Below are positions 11,239-23,133 of a DNA stretch of 64,000 bases, piece by piece. This stretch comes from Zygnema cylindricum (Eukaryota > Streptophyta > Zygnematophyceae > Zygnematales > Zygnemataceae). How positions within the stretch are numbered: position 1 is the first letter of the stretch; every line of letters begins with the position of its first letter. Position numbers and translations under genes: made by a program. Below the pieces are notes generated by a model that saw only the letters and a program-made list of their open reading frames with translations, searched no databases and was not told the DNA's origin. The stretch covers positions 1-64,000 of the forward strand of contig JBBHKE010001398.1 of assembly GCA_037447655.1 (NCBI GenBank). Reading direction: 5' to 3'.

Positions 11239-12313
11239 CTAGGGTGCCCATATTCAATGGATCTGGCTTCATATACTGGGAAAGTATGATGATAGGAGCT
11301 CTATGTGAGAAACGGGTTTGGGAAATAGTGAGTGGATGGGTGAGGCGTCCATCCATTCTTGGGATACCTCCATGGTTTACATGAGGCAGATTCACTAGAG
11401 ATGCATATCCATCTTCAACAGAGGAGACAAACGAAGGAGAGGCATTGGACAAAGGAAAGGAGAAGGAGACGACCACACCAATAGCAACTGGTTCGGCATT
11501 CATGTCACCTATTCGGAGGAACGAGGAGAATGTTACTAATACGTGGGACTTCGACAATATGGTGGCAAAGCACTTCATCCTTCGCCACCTTACTCAAGGA
11601 CTTGCATTTCCTCATTTGCAGGTAGAAAGGGCATCTGATCTTTGGATGGCTCTCATAGAGATGTACCGAAGTGGTACGATTCAACAATAACACTTGGCTG
11701 ATTAGAAAGTTAAAGAGTACGTATACAAATGGGGGAAGATGTTGGATTTTTGTAATAAGCTTGCTACATTTTTCATGGAGCTAGAGAGTGCTGGAAAAGA
11801 TTTTAGTGAAAAATAAAGGTTAACTATGTACTGCTGAAGTTACCCGATGAGTTCGAGAACATAGTCAACGGTGTGCAGAACTTGCCGGACTCAAGGTGGA
11901 TATGGAACTCAGTGGTAGGAATTATTCTTGTTTGGGAGAATACAATTGAGATCCGAAGGGGGGGAAAGAGTGGGCAAGCCTTGGCAGCTTGGACCGAGTG
12001 GAGGAACGAGGATTCCAGGAGACCGGTCGGATATTACGGAGAAGGGGAGCACAAAAAACAGACCGACGAGTTCGGACCAAGGGCTTCGAAGGGTTTATGT
12101 CATTTCTTTAAGAAACTAGGCCACTTTCTAGTGGAGTGCACTAAACTAACCGAGCTTCGCTTAAAGAAAGGGCAGACCGGTGGAACCCCGAGAGGAAAGA
12201 AAAAGGCCCTTGTGACACAGGTACATGAGGTGGAATCGGAAGACGAGGACGATGAGCTCCTATTGGATGAGGAGTTAAAAGCGACAAACGAGGTAGAAAT
12301 CCCACGAAAGTAG
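11239..12313 (+). pseudogene. E3 gag (nucleocapsid with CCHC knuckle)
   Basis: This matches the gag region of E4: FNGSGFIYWESMMIGALC, then WDFDNMVAKHFILRHLT and LWMALIEMYRSGT. The end encodes the nucleocapsid zinc knuckle, here CHFFKKLGHFLVEC, in which the second cysteine is replaced by phenylalanine. An acidic tail (ESEDEDDELLLDEEL) precedes protease. Multiple stops (for example at 11689 and 11703) and frame changes make it non-functional. The usual ATG in the primer-binding site is absent because that site was lost at the 11238/11239 junction. Confidence 0.8.
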
Positions 12314-13453
12314 AAATGTGCTTTTGGTGCATTAAAAGGTGAAGCAGGCTGGATTATAGATTCAGGTGCCTCAATGCACATGTGTAAGGATAGACACTTG
12401 TTCACTAAGATAAGAAAGATTCCCACCGTAAAGATAGAGTACGGGGATGGGAGGATAGTCACTACTACTCTTGTAGGAACGGTAGATCTGAAAGTGTTGG
12501 TAGAAGGAAAGACATCCATATTTACATTCTCCGATGTATTGTTTATTCCGGAGCTGAACAAAAACCTCATCTCTATGTCTGTATTAGATGATAAGGGTTT
12601 TGAAACTAGCACTAGGAAAGGAGTCTTTACTGCTAGTTTTGAGGAGGAAGTCTATTTCACCGCTGAAAAAGGTAGCCAAGGGATGTTTAGGTTGATTTTA
12701 AGCAAAGAAAAGAAGAAACTTTATTATGCTGGTGTTTATGATATAATGATGTGGCATAAGAGGCTTGGGCATGTAAATCTAGATAAGCTAAGAGAGATGA
12801 AAAAGATGGGAGATGTGGAAGGAATTCAGTTCAGTGAGAGTGAGAATCTAAGTGATTGTAGTGGATGTGCTCAAGGTAAAGCACACAGATTGGCCTTTCC
12901 CAAAACAACCACCTATAGGGGAGAAAAAATTATAGATTTTGTACACACAGATATTTGGGGACTGGCCAAAGTGCCCCTACCATGTGGGAAGAGATTTATG
13001 ATGACTTTCACTGATGATTGGTTTCGGTAATCCAGGGTGTATTTTTTGAAAAATAAGTCAGAAGCTCATGATTGTTTTAGACAATATAAACATGGAGCGA
13101 AAAACTCCATGAAACTCCAATCAAGAGAGTAAGGAGTGACAATGGTGGAGAGTATACTTCTAACCAGTTTGAGGATTTTTTGAGAGAAGATGGAGTTCAA
13201 CACCAAAAGACAATTGCAGAAAAATCCGGAACAGAATGGGGTAGCTGAAAGGTTAAATAGAACACTAAGTGATAGTGCTAGAAGTATGTTGTCGGATAAG
13301 AAGATAGGAAAAAGGTTTTGGGCAGAAGGAATGAACTGCGCTAATTACCTCAAAAATAGAGTTCTTACCTCAGCTATAAAAGATCAAACACCTTATGAGA
13401 GATGGACCGACCGAAAACCTGACATATTTCACTTAAAGGTTTTCAGTAGTTAA
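12314..13453 (+). pseudogene. E3 protease, GAG-pre-integrase and integrase core
   Basis: The protease signature (WIIDSGASMHMC) begins near 12350, followed by the GDGRIVTTTLVG and LFIPELNKNLIS segments typical of copia protease. The GAG-pre-integrase zinc motif is MMWHKRLGHVN plus CSGCAQGKAH. The integrase core begins with HTDIWG and continues with RSDNGGEY and QNGVAERLNRT, but stops and a frame change near 13030-13190 break it. A stop at about 13450 follows KVFSS. Confidence 0.8.
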
Positions 13454-15570
13454 GTATTCAGCCTAGATACACATTGGTATAAGTGGAAGCTAGATCCTTA
13501 AGGAAAACCGGGATACTTATTAAGATATGATGAGATTGTTAAAGGATATAGAGTTTACGATCTAAAAAGGGAAGATATATTCTTAGTAAAACATCTAGTA
13601 GTTATAGATGAAGGAAATTCCGTGGATCCCTTCAAGTATACAAAGTCAGTGAAAATCAGATTTGAGTCAAAAAATTATGATGACTTTGAGCTTCCTAACT
13701 ATACAGGTTTTAGAGAAGATGACATTATTGCAGGTACAAATAAAACCAAAAAGGACTCGGCTGCAGAAACTCCAGTGACAACTCTACCCAAAGCGGAAGA
13801 CGTGATGGAAATTGATTTGGAATCAAGGGATAGGGGAGAAGACGAGATTGTTCGAAAGAACCCACGAGAACCATCTATTCCAGTCACAAATTTTGAGGGG
13901 GGGAGGAGAAGTAGCAAAAGATTACAAGAAAAACAGGTTAATAACAAGGTAACAAAACTATCTCATCAAGATGAACCTCAAACTTATGGAGAGACGATGA
14001 CTTGTCTAGAAAGGAACCGGTGGAAGACAACCATCAATGAGGAGATGGCCTCAATTATGGTAGCCGATACTTGGGAGCTAGTGGACTCTCCACCTAACCG
14101 AAAACCAAACGGTTGTGAGTGGGTTTTCAAATTAAACTGAACCCGGATAACACTATTAAGCGTTACAAAGCCCGATTAGTGGCAAAAGGATTTACACAGA
14201 AAGAAGGAATCGACTACGAGGAAACCTTTGCCCCGGTCGTCAGATTTTCCCTCCGTCCGCATGCTTCTCAATCTAGCAGCAGCGGAAGACATGGAGGTGC
14301 ACCAGATGGACATCAAGACAACCTTTTTGCATGGAAAATTGGAAGAGGAGATCTTCATACGACAACCCGAATGATTTGTGGAGGAACGAGAGGAGAGTAA
14401 GGTATGCCGGCTGATTAAATTTCTTTATGGTTTGAAACAGGCTCCTCGACAGCGGAATAAGAAACATGATGATTTTCTTACCGGTTTGGGATATATCCGA
14501 ATCAGCTCAGATCACTCAATCTATGTTTTTGAAGATGAGGAAGGTATTATATTTATTGCAATTTATCTTGATGATTTACTTGTTTTAAGTAATTAAATGG
14601 AAAAAATTAATAAACTGAAAACCGATCTTAAGAGGGGAGATTTGAAATGAAGGATATGGGGGAAGCAAAATATATTTTGGGAATTCAAGTAGAGAGAGAC
14701 CGAAAAAGAAAAATTATAAGATTGACTCAAAAGGAAGCAATAGGGAACATGCTTGAAAAATTTCAAATGGATAAAGCTAATAGTTGTACAACTCCAATGG
14801 AATTGAAGAAGGGAAGTGAGGGGAGTGAGGAAGAAGGAGTCATAGTCTTAGACGAGGAATTATCTCCTGAAGAACAGAAGTTCATGCAGACTATTCCTTA
14901 CAGGCAAGTAGTGGGAAGTCTAATCTATTTTATGAATTGTACCCGGCCGGATTTAGCTGCAGCTGTAGGAGTGCTGAGTAGAAGTCTAAATGCTCCCACT
15001 AAGAAGGATTGGGAGGCAGCTAAGAGAGTTCTTAGATACTTGATAGGAACTAGGGATCTATGGTTGCATTTGGGTGGGGAGAATACTGACATCACTACTT
15101 GGAGTGATGCTAGTTATGGTGATGCTCCGATGAGGAGATGCACTTCTGGATATGTATTATATGTGGGTGATGGGGCTTGCTGTTGGAGTAGCAAACAGCA
15201 AAAGGTTATTGCTCAGTCCACCATGGAGGCTGAGTATATGGCCTCTTGCTCTGCTGTAAAAGAATTGATGTGGGTCAAGTCTTTGCTTGGTGAGCTTGGT
15301 CACCTTAAGAGTGGTGTGGAGAAATTTTTTTGTGATAATGAGGCAGCAATCCCTATTTCTGCCAATCTTAAACATCATTTTAAAGCTAAACACATGGACA
15401 TTAGACTCAGCTTTGGAAGAGAGAAAGTAGAAAACAAAATAATCAGTTTAGAGTACTGACTAGATAGTGAGATGGTAGCAGATATGATGACCAAACCTGT
15501 GCCTTCCCGTAAGCTAATTTTCTGTAAGGAGAAGTGTGGTCTGAAATTAAAGATTGACAAGAAAATAAGG
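13454..15570 (+). pseudogene. E3 integrase C-terminus, RT and RNase H
   Basis: The frame covers the integrase C-terminal GYRVYD-like region and acidic linker (13622-14140), then RT ([30 protein letters not shown], and an active-site motif reading IYLDDLLVLS, a V-to-L change in YVDD). RNase H follows at 14647-15570 (WSDASYGD, STMEAEYMA, FCDNEAAIPIS, MTKPVPS). Stops at about 14138, 14594 and 15458 and frame shifts disable it. It ends 4 nt before the polypurine tract and 3' LTR. Parts of RT-RNase H are nearly identical to E2. Confidence 0.85.
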
Positions 15571-15574
15571 GGAG

Positions 15575-16640
15575 TGTTGAAATCGATGGTTATTTTATTA
15601 TTTTCTAGGTCTAAATTGGAATATAGAAAGAAGCCGAGGCAGTCTGCCTCCAACTTCTCTCTCCAACTCCCACACTTGTTGCAGTCACTGAGAAGTTGGA
15701 GAGGAAGCTAGAGCCATGGCTACCTAGGATATCTAGAGGTTTACGGGAAATAGATTTGTTAATTTAAAAATAGGTAGGTTTATTTACTAAAAAGAGTATG
15801 TTGGTAACACGATTTGAGCTTGGTACCTACCGATCGTCAGAAGGCCGGTAGCCAGTAGCCTTAACCGTTAAGTCTAAAAGTTACGATACATTCTATTGGG
15901 TTTGATATTTATTTAAATGTTAACACGTAGGAAAATTCATTAAACGAGAGATGTTTACGGTTACATAGATCGCGTTATGTAAACGTACGGATATCCGTAT
16001 GAACAAAAAACAAGTACCGCGCATTTTTGTTTCTTTTACGAAACAAATACCGCACAAGCATTTATGACGCATACGATTGAAATCTGCATTCAATCGGACG
16101 GCCGAAAAGAAAGCTGAGATCGCGGAAGAGATTCTCGGCGATTTGTGGTCATCGCCATATCAGATGACACGTGGCACGATAACTTTGGATCGCGGCATCT
16201 CCGGGAATTACGGGACCGAATCCGGATATGACATGTGTCGACATTTAGGCCATGTCGTACAATATCCGTACATAAAGTACACCGACAGCTGTACTTTTGT
16301 GTACGGCAGTGTAATATGATTGGTGTCGTACACCAGTTAATAGAGCTTTAGAGAGAGATAGGATTTAGAAAAATTGGTAGATAGGACCCTCTCTCCCAAA
16401 GAGCTTCTGTACAAAAGGTCAACTTTGACCCTCCATAACTTACTACTAAGGGGAGCAAATTCAGAGATTCTTTTTGCTATCGACTCAAGGGAGTCTTGCC
16501 TTGATTGGGGTGAAGGTGGTTATAGTTTTTGTTTGCCAAGGTGGCAGTTATTCGTGCTGAAAGACAAAGGGGTCAGGGTTATCCTAGAGGCTTCGTGTGA
16601 GCTGCTTACTTTGTGGTCTTATAGAGGTCTCACAGTTGTA
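15575..16640 (+). repeat. 3' LTR of E3 (family A)
   Basis: The LTR starts TGTTGAAATCGATGG immediately after AATAAGGGGAG and ends CACAGTTGTA, where the expected terminal CA has become TA. It is followed at 16641 by GTACG, identical to the five bases before the 5' LTR. Its antisense tRNA-like block (about 15800-15890) aligns without gaps to the 5' LTR block but differs in the predicted anticodon-arm bases. Confidence 0.85.
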
Positions 16641-17149
16641 GTACGTTGACAAAATCTTCTTCCTCAAACTTACGAATGTGTAGATTTGCATCCAGCGGCG
16701 TAGAAAGCGGTTTCGCATTAGTCATACAAAATCTCTCCCAAATCTCTTTACAATATTGAGCTTGACTCAATATTGTGTTCCCCTCTTTGTGGCGTATCAC
16801 TTCAATTCCCAAAATATATAGTACCTCTCCAAGATTTGTCACTTTAAAATGTAATGCAAGGTAATGTTTCAACTCATTAATGCGCTCCAACTTGTCGCAT
16901 GCTATCAAGAAATCATCCACATAAACAGAAAAGATTAGTTGGTCAGCTCCTTCACCTTTCACGTAAACTTAAGAATCGGACGTGGTCCGTACAAATCCGA
17001 ATTTCAATAGTTATTGGTGAAGTCTCAAATACCACGTCCGCGGCGCCTGTTTCAAACCATATAATGACTTTCACAAACGCCATACATTTCCTTCCTGCAA
17101 AGGAGACACGCCTTATGGTACCTTCATGTATGCCCTTCCTCCAACTTGT
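16641..17149 (-). pseudogene. G copia RT, C-terminal half (YVDD)
   Basis: Read on the minus strand, the sequence has KSLYGLKQAPRTWY, then VYVKGEG, the active-site motif FSVYVDDFLIACD, NLGEVLYILGIEV and ILSQAQYCKEI, followed by STPLD. Two or three stops interrupt the upstream part. The frame is truncated at 16641 by E3 and resumes at 5906. On the other side (17149) it is cut by element J, and the N-terminal RT portion reappears at 21478-21790. A separate lineage from families A/B/K is indicated by the sequence around YVDD. Confidence 0.85.
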
Positions 17150-17715
17150 TGTTACATTAGATTTAGGGGGTATTTTCTAGGTCTGAATAGATTAAGTAAA
17201 ATCACAAGCAGTCTGCCTCCACCTTCTCTCTCTAGACCCCATACTTGTTGTAGTCTGTGAAGGTGAGAGAGAGTGGTAGAGCCATGGCTAGCTTTGCTAT
17301 ACACGCTGGACTGTAGAGTGATATAAGTCACTTTTAACAAAAAGGTTGAGTCCGGTAGGACTCGAACCTCCTACCGGTAGAGCGAGGCGTAGCCGTCAGC
17401 TATAACCGGTATATTGTAGAAGTTTGTTAGAGTATAGAGGTTTTGACTTCTATTTAAAAACTGCTAAAGAACCTTAATCCGATTAAGGGAATTAGAGATA
17501 ACAAACATAGACACTATAGTTGTAATATAGTGGGAACTAGAACCTGCACGAAACAAATATACCAGACATTTGTATTATACGACTAATATTAGAAGTCGAT
17601 TAAGATCCGACGGCACGCATCATCACGGAGATCTCGGAATGGCCGCTTTGGCAGTTTTCGGGCGTTACATGACCCGGCGCCACGTGGCATAATAGAATTG
17701 GAAAGGGAGAATCCC
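17150..17715 (+). repeat. family-B LTR fragment (5' part of J)
   Basis: The sequence begins TGTTACATTAG and contains TATTTTCTAGGTCTGAAT, the core CATACTTGTTGTAGTC, and GAGCCATGGCT, all aligned with the E5 LTRs. On the minus strand it carries the tRNA-like block with a perfect B-box (GGTTCGAGTCC, complement of 17358-17368), an A-box-like sequence near 17404-17416 and oligo-T (complement of 17339-17343). It is cut at about 17715, before the 3' hairpin region, and joins directly to RT coding sequence. Confidence 0.7.
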
Positions 17716-17719
17716 AAAG

Positions 17720-19195
17720 AGCATGAGAACAAGTTTGGAGGAGAGCAGAAAAGCCATCGAAAGCAAATGGGTGTTTAAGGTGAAGCTCAACCCACACAAT
17801 ACCATTGAAAGGTATAAGGCAAGGCTTTTAGCCAAAGGGTACAATCAGAAAGAAGGTATTGACTTTCAGGAACTTTCTCTCAGGTTGTCAGATTTCCTAC
17901 TGTCAGAATTTTGCTAAGTCTAGCTGCTATGGAAAATATGAAGATACATCAAATGGATGGTAAAACGACTTTCTTGCATGGAGAGTTAGAAGAAACCTTT
18001 TATATGAAGCAGCCTGAAATGTATGAAAAGAAAGGAAAAGAGAAGTTAGTTTGCAAATTAATGAAATCTCTATATGGACTAAAATAGGCTTTGGGCAATG
18101 GAATCTCAAGTTAGATGAATTTTTGACTGGACTACGTTTTAAAAGAATTAGTTCAAATCATTCAATGTATGTTTTACGAGGGAAAGATGTGGTACTTTAC
18201 ATTGCTGTATATGTCGATGATTTATTATTAATATGCAAGTCAATCGATGAAATAAACCGCATCAAAGCGGCTTTAAAGTCTAGGTTTGAGATGAAGGACC
18301 TCGGTCAGGCTAAGTATATCTTAAGCACACAAGTAGAAAGAGACATAAATTAAATGCTGATTATGTTGACTCAGAAAGAAGCAATAGATAATATGCTGGA
18401 AAAAATCGAAATGAGTGAGGTGAAACAATCTCTAAAACCAATGGAATTTAGACAAAAATTGGAGGGAAGTGACTCAAACTCAGGCATAATAATTAGCAAT
18501 AGTGTAGAGTCCGGGGAGGAGGAGTTTGTGGCTTTAAAACCATACAGACAAGTAGTCGAAAGTCTTATATACTTTATGAGCTGTAGAAGACCTGATGTTG
18601 CAGCAGCTGTGGGGGTCTTGAAAAGGAGTGTGCTGAATCCTAAAAGAGGAGACTGAGAAGTAGCAAAAAGGGTTTTGAGATATCTAGCATGTACTTGAAA
18701 TCTCAAGCTTGTTATCGGAGGAGGAGATGTTAAGTTACAAACTTGGAGCGACGGGAGTTATGGAGATATGCCTAGTCGGAAGTCTACAATCGGTTTTGTT
18801 TTGAAGATTGGACATGGAACTTGCTGTTAGAGCGGCAAGCTACAAAATGTCATATCCCAATCTACAATGGAGTCAGAATATATGGCAGCAGCTTTAGCCC
18901 TCAAGGAACTCCTATGGGTCAAGTCCATTTTACACGAACTCGGCTACATGCAGATAGATGCTAAGATAATCTAGTGTGATAACCAAGCAGTAATTGCTAC
19001 TGCCTCTAACCATAGTCACCACTTTAAGAGCAAACATATGGATGTGAGACTTCATTTTGTCAAAAAAAATGTGCTTGCAAAGGTCATAAAATTATGTTAT
19101 TTACCGAATGAAAAGATGGTGGCATGCTAATTAAAACCCTTCCTGCTCCTAAGTTGCAGTATTGCAAAAAGGGTATTGGGTTAAGTGAGTAACTG
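17720..19195 (+). pseudogene. J copia RT and RNase H (family K)
   Basis: RT begins with SKWVFKVKLNPHNTIERYKA and continues LLAKGYNQKEGIDF, MKSLYGLK, then IAVYVDDLLLICKS, MKDLGQAKYILS. The frame passes PYRQVVESLIYFMS and then RNase H (WSDGSYGD, STIGFVLKIG, STMESEYMAAALALKELLW, CDNQAVIATAS, KHMDVRLHFVKK). There are many stops and frame shifts, for example near 18084, 18351 and 18653. gag, protease and integrase are absent. The closest relative in the window is the minus-strand K2 RT-RNase H at 59560-61290. A polypurine tract (ATTTAGGGGAG, ending 19215) and a family-K LTR follow. Confidence 0.8.
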
Positions 19196-19215
19196 AGTCT
19201 AAAGATTTAGGGGAG

Positions 19216-21456
19216 TGTTGAAATATGAAATATTTATTTTCAGTATTGGAGTTGTGAGGGGAGGTTAATGACTTAGAATATATTTGGAAAATAATGATGT
19301 AATACTTACCTTCAATAGTGTGGCAGTAGCAAAAGTACTTTTAAGTATGTTGTATTTTCACAGGGACACGCGTCAACAAGAGAAGATTATGCAGGTTCTA
19401 CGCAATAGCGCCGACGACCATTTACACGTGTCACGCATCAGACGAGCGGATTCACAGAAACCGGACGAACAGAGTCTAAACCACATATCCGGGAAATATA
19501 TGGTACGGTATTCCATAGTCACCATTGATTCAAATTGTGTCGACGGACGCGAGTCACATAGGATCACAAGTGACGAAGCATACACGTATGCACTCAGGTT
19601 ATTCGTACTACACGACCACAGTCGGCTGGACTTTAGTGACCACTGCTGACTTAACACCTGAAACACTTATTGTACAATCTTCCATTTGTATATATTTGAA
19701 GAACATTGATTTGTAGTTTAGCTTGATAGAAAATAGTGTTTCACTATTCAATTTTTGGAAAGTAGCAATAAGGGTCTGGATGTACTCATTGTACAGTGAT
19801 GTATAGTTTAGGTACTTTGTGTTCTCCATAGCCTATTTAAAGCCATGGATTACTCACGGAAGACACTCACAAACTACCCCAAAAAAAGTCGTGTTTAATA
19901 CAACACAGATTACTCCACAATATATAAAACCATTTCAAACTGCAGTAAAATGCAGTTTATACTAGATAATATAACCTCCCAAAATTACAGCCTCATCCAC
20001 AAAGGAATCCAAAAGATATGAGCTCCAGAGTTTCCCAAGAATCCAAAAGATATGAGCTCTAAAGTTTCCCAAAAACCACTGACAGCTTATCAAACTAACC
20101 AAGTTGACTTCTCACAGAATTCTACTGAATTGACAAACCATCATGAAACTACGTAAAAAAATATTTTATAGGTCATCAAACATGACCTTAAAGTTTCATA
20201 CAAAAACATCAATCAGGGTGATCACACCATCACGTCAAATTGTACATCTGCCATTACTTTGATAAACTCAACTGTGATAGATGAAAAATAATCTAAGTCC
20301 TACAAGTTATACTTAATCTACTGTGTCCTACACTAATCCTAGAGCTACACCTGTCACTAATTAACTAGTAAAAAAATGCGCTAAACTACAAACATATGTT
20401 TCTCAAGTATTTACAAATATATGTCCGTACAAAATGTGTTATCGATGCTTAGTCAGCATCAGTCATATAAGTCCATCTGACCATGGCCGTACAGTGCAAA
20501 ACTCCTGAATATGTGTAGGTGATAAAGTAGACAACACGTCGTGCTTAAGTCATTTGTGGTCCCAGCGTGAATCCCATCCTTAAAAAGTGTGAGCCTCCAA
20601 ATATATCGGCGGACGCCGTCCGTACTTCAAATATACCATAAACCAATTGTGCCTCTTCAATCATGTCCGTACCAGGACTTCGTACTTAATCATAAATGCC
20701 GGTAAGTAATTTATTGTCCACTTGCAAAATATGACTTGTTGTACTGGTGACTTAACTTTTCCATAAATTCCGTCTGTCTTATTATGATACATCAAATACT
20801 TTGTAATGTTTCACGTCAGATCACTTCGCGATCTATCGTCCATTTCGAATGCTTGTTCACGCCACACGTCACTTTAATATTATCCTTACAACTACTCCCC
20901 CAATCCGCAAATACATTCCAACGGCCACGTTAAATGAAGCTAGTACTTACGCATTAAAACTCGCGTCAGGTACCCATGAAACGTCGCGTGCGCACAAAAT
21001 GTCGCGTACACACGAAACTATCTTTTCAAAATAACACTTTGTTCTATAATAGTATTCTACTGTAGTTGTAGGTGTAAACATTTGATGTGGTTTCAAGTGT
21101 AAACATATGATTTGATGGTTAGCAATAGATACTCACTTCGAGTATATAGTTTAGAACTTAGACATTTTTCTGTATCCAGTTTTGGGACTATGATAATATA
21201 AGGGCAGGTTTTAGGAAACTTCTAGACATCATATCATATGGTATACTGGGTCAATTAGGGTGCAATTTTGGGAATTGCCAGTTTGATATGTGGTGTTTGT
21301 TGTAATGAATTTAGTATAGATCAGCCTTTTGAGTCACATTTTGTGTCAAGTGGAACTTGGCTATTGAATAAGGTTCTTGATAGTTTATGTTATTTACATG
21401 TCTACTTCCACTAATACTGCTAGTCATCCTCATGCAACGTTGGTTGTAGAACAACA
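19216..21456 (+). repeat. family-K LTR of J, split by an inverted LTR copy
   Basis: The LTR begins TGTTGAAATATG after the polypurine tract. Its first part (19216 to about 19860) aligns with the K2 LTR at 59528 and below. Its last part (about 21100-21456) aligns with the K2 LTR end, including the hairpin GCAATTTTGGGAATTGC and the terminal stretch ATGTCTACTTCC...GTAGAACAACA. The terminal CAACA inverts the initial TGTTG. The span is more than twice the 1038 bp of the K2 LTR because of an inverted insertion in the middle. Confidence 0.65.
19865..21060 (-). repeat. inverted family-K LTR remnant
   Basis: Landmarks run in the opposite direction to the surrounding J LTR. GATGCTTAGTCAGCATC at 20447-20463 corresponds to GATGCTTAGTCAGCGGT at 59041, both on the plus strand where K2 is a minus element. 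A single copy of the GTGGTCCCAGCGTGAATC unit at about 20559-20577 corresponds to the K2 minisatellite. Exact ends are uncertain; I place them where alignment to the enclosing LTR stops and resumes. No coding content. Confidence 0.5.
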
Positions 21457-21477
21457 CCCTTCACGTTGTTGCACATA

Positions 21478-21790
21478 AATATTTTATGAGAGGACACTGT
21501 TCAAAAAGGCATTTCTCACATCCATCTGATGAACATGGAAATCATTTTCAGAAGCAAATGCAAGAGATGAGCAACTAGAGCATAAGTTTTGGTGAAAATA
21601 ATATTGTCAATTTGCGGAAATCCTTTGGCTACCAAGCCGGATTTGTATTTGCCGATGGATCCGTCTGCTCCTTTTTTAAACGCGGAAAACCCACTTTGAA
21701 CCAATAGCTTTGTGACCTCAAGGAAGGGGATTAAGATTCCAAGTGTTGTTAGATAGGAGGGCAGAATACTCTGCGTCATTTGCACTTTTC
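21478..21790 (-). pseudogene. G copia RT, N-terminal part
   Basis: Minus-strand translation shows the usual start of copia RT in decayed form: FKKGADGSIGKYKSGLVAKG, FPQIDNIIFTKTYALVAH, then after a frame shift FHVHQMDVRNAFLN. In copia RTs this immediately precedes the YMKVP and YGLKQAP segments, which are found on the same strand at 17149 and below. I infer that J (17150-21456) inserted between them. No target duplication could be confirmed around J. Confidence 0.75.
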
Positions 21791-23133
21791 GAAAGGTGGA
21801 AGTCAGGGCGTTTGAGATTGGATTTCGAAGAGATAAAAGATGTTATGAGAGAGGCAAAGGCGCTACTGAATAATTATAAGCAAGGGATGCATGACCCATG
21901 GTTTCAATGAGGTGAGCATAAGGCCACGGGATCTTGCCGAGTATCGACGAGAAGGATTAGAAGGGAGAGTAAAGGGGGATAAATGAGGGTTGGCATCTAA
22001 AAAGAGGGAAGTGGGAGAGATTATAATGCCTAGAAGAGAGGTAAAGAGAGGATCGTCTTCAAAGGTAAGGGGAGAGGACTAAAATGGGGGGAGAGAAGGA
22101 TTAATTATGGGGGCATTGATAAAATTAGTGGGGGGAAGAGACGAGAGTGGAGGAAGGGAAAGTGTGGGAATTGAGAGAGAAATAAAGTCAATAAAGTCGG
22201 GTGTTGATTGGATGGAGGAGGGGGGGGTCACAAAGAGAGGGATAAGAGGAAAGTTCAACGGGAGGGGAGGGAATGGGAAGACCGGAGAGAGTTTGGAGAA
22301 GAGGGGATACGTTAAAAGTAACGTCGCGTGTGGTGATCACACAATGACGGGAATGGCACCAAATGCGGTAGGCTTTTGAGTAAGGGCATACCCTACAAAC
22401 GTTCCACAAAGCGAACGAGCGCCCTATTTTCCGGTTGATTGAGTGAGGTCTTTGTACCACATTTTGTAACCGAAAGTACGAGAGTGCGTTTTGTACGCTT
22501 CGATTGAATGTGGTTTCCGCCCGCGCGCCGCTTCGTACGGCTTTGTACTTTAGGTTGGTAATTAAATGTTTCGTCGTTTGGATTTTTAGGGTTTACAAGT
22601 TTTTTTAGGTTTTATAACTTATCGATAAGTGGTAATGAATGGTTAAGATTTAAACAGTTAAGAGCCTTAATTCGCGATGGTAAAACCATGTGTGGACAAA
22701 AGAGGTAAAAAAAATGAAAAAACATTTAAAGATTACAAGAGTCACAAGAATGTAAGCCAAGTCTAAAAGATTAAAACAAGCAAAACAACTAACATAAGAT
22801 TGTGAGTGACGATGAGAGATTATGGTTAACCAAAAACACTTCTAGTAATATAAAGGGTAATATGAGGGTATTGCTTGGGAACTTTTGTTTTATGAAAATG
22901 GGTTTATATGAATATTATTTGTTGTGATCTTGGTTAAAGTTAAGATTTTCCGCATACTTTTTACTGCACATTTGCAATGTTCATCTTTTGGGACATTCAA
23001 ACATCAACAGTATTTGCTTCTTTTGTTGGTCGACAATTTAGGTGTATCATATTTTTTTAATAAAGTCCTCCTTTAACAAGAGCAAAATACGAAATCGGAC
23101 AAAATATGAAAAGTAAACAATTTTATGTCGGTG
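21791..23133. other. no gene recognised; purine-rich tract
   Basis: The first part (about 21930-22310) is strongly purine-rich on the plus strand (runs of GGGAGAGA and GGAGGGG). An open frame through it (22107-22379) is explained by composition, not by coding signal. The rest (22320-23130) is AT-rich with no recognised motif. Upstream pieces of element G (integrase, gag) might be expected here but were not recognised. Confidence 0.45.

Larger units (their letters stand above)
5907..16640 (+). mobile_element. E3: composite family-A copia element
   Basis: The element is bounded by two family-A LTRs (5907-6970, 1064 bp; 15575-16640, 1066 bp) that share the TGTxGAAATCGATGG start. It is flanked by a perfect 5-bp target duplication GTACG at 5902-5906 and 16641-16645. 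It sits inside the RT of the minus-strand element G, and removing the element plus one copy of GTACG brings the two G fragments back into one reading frame. The interior is not simple: 6971-11238 (an unrelated segment, a truncated second copy E2 and its LTR) replaces the primer-binding site, and the E3 gag-pol follows at 11239-15570. Confidence 0.85.

Noticed and set aside
16745-16780. Inverted repeat CAATATTGAG...CTCAATATTG as a terminator or site
   Set aside because: It lies within readable copia RT coding sequence (ILSQAQY segment) and is best explained as chance.
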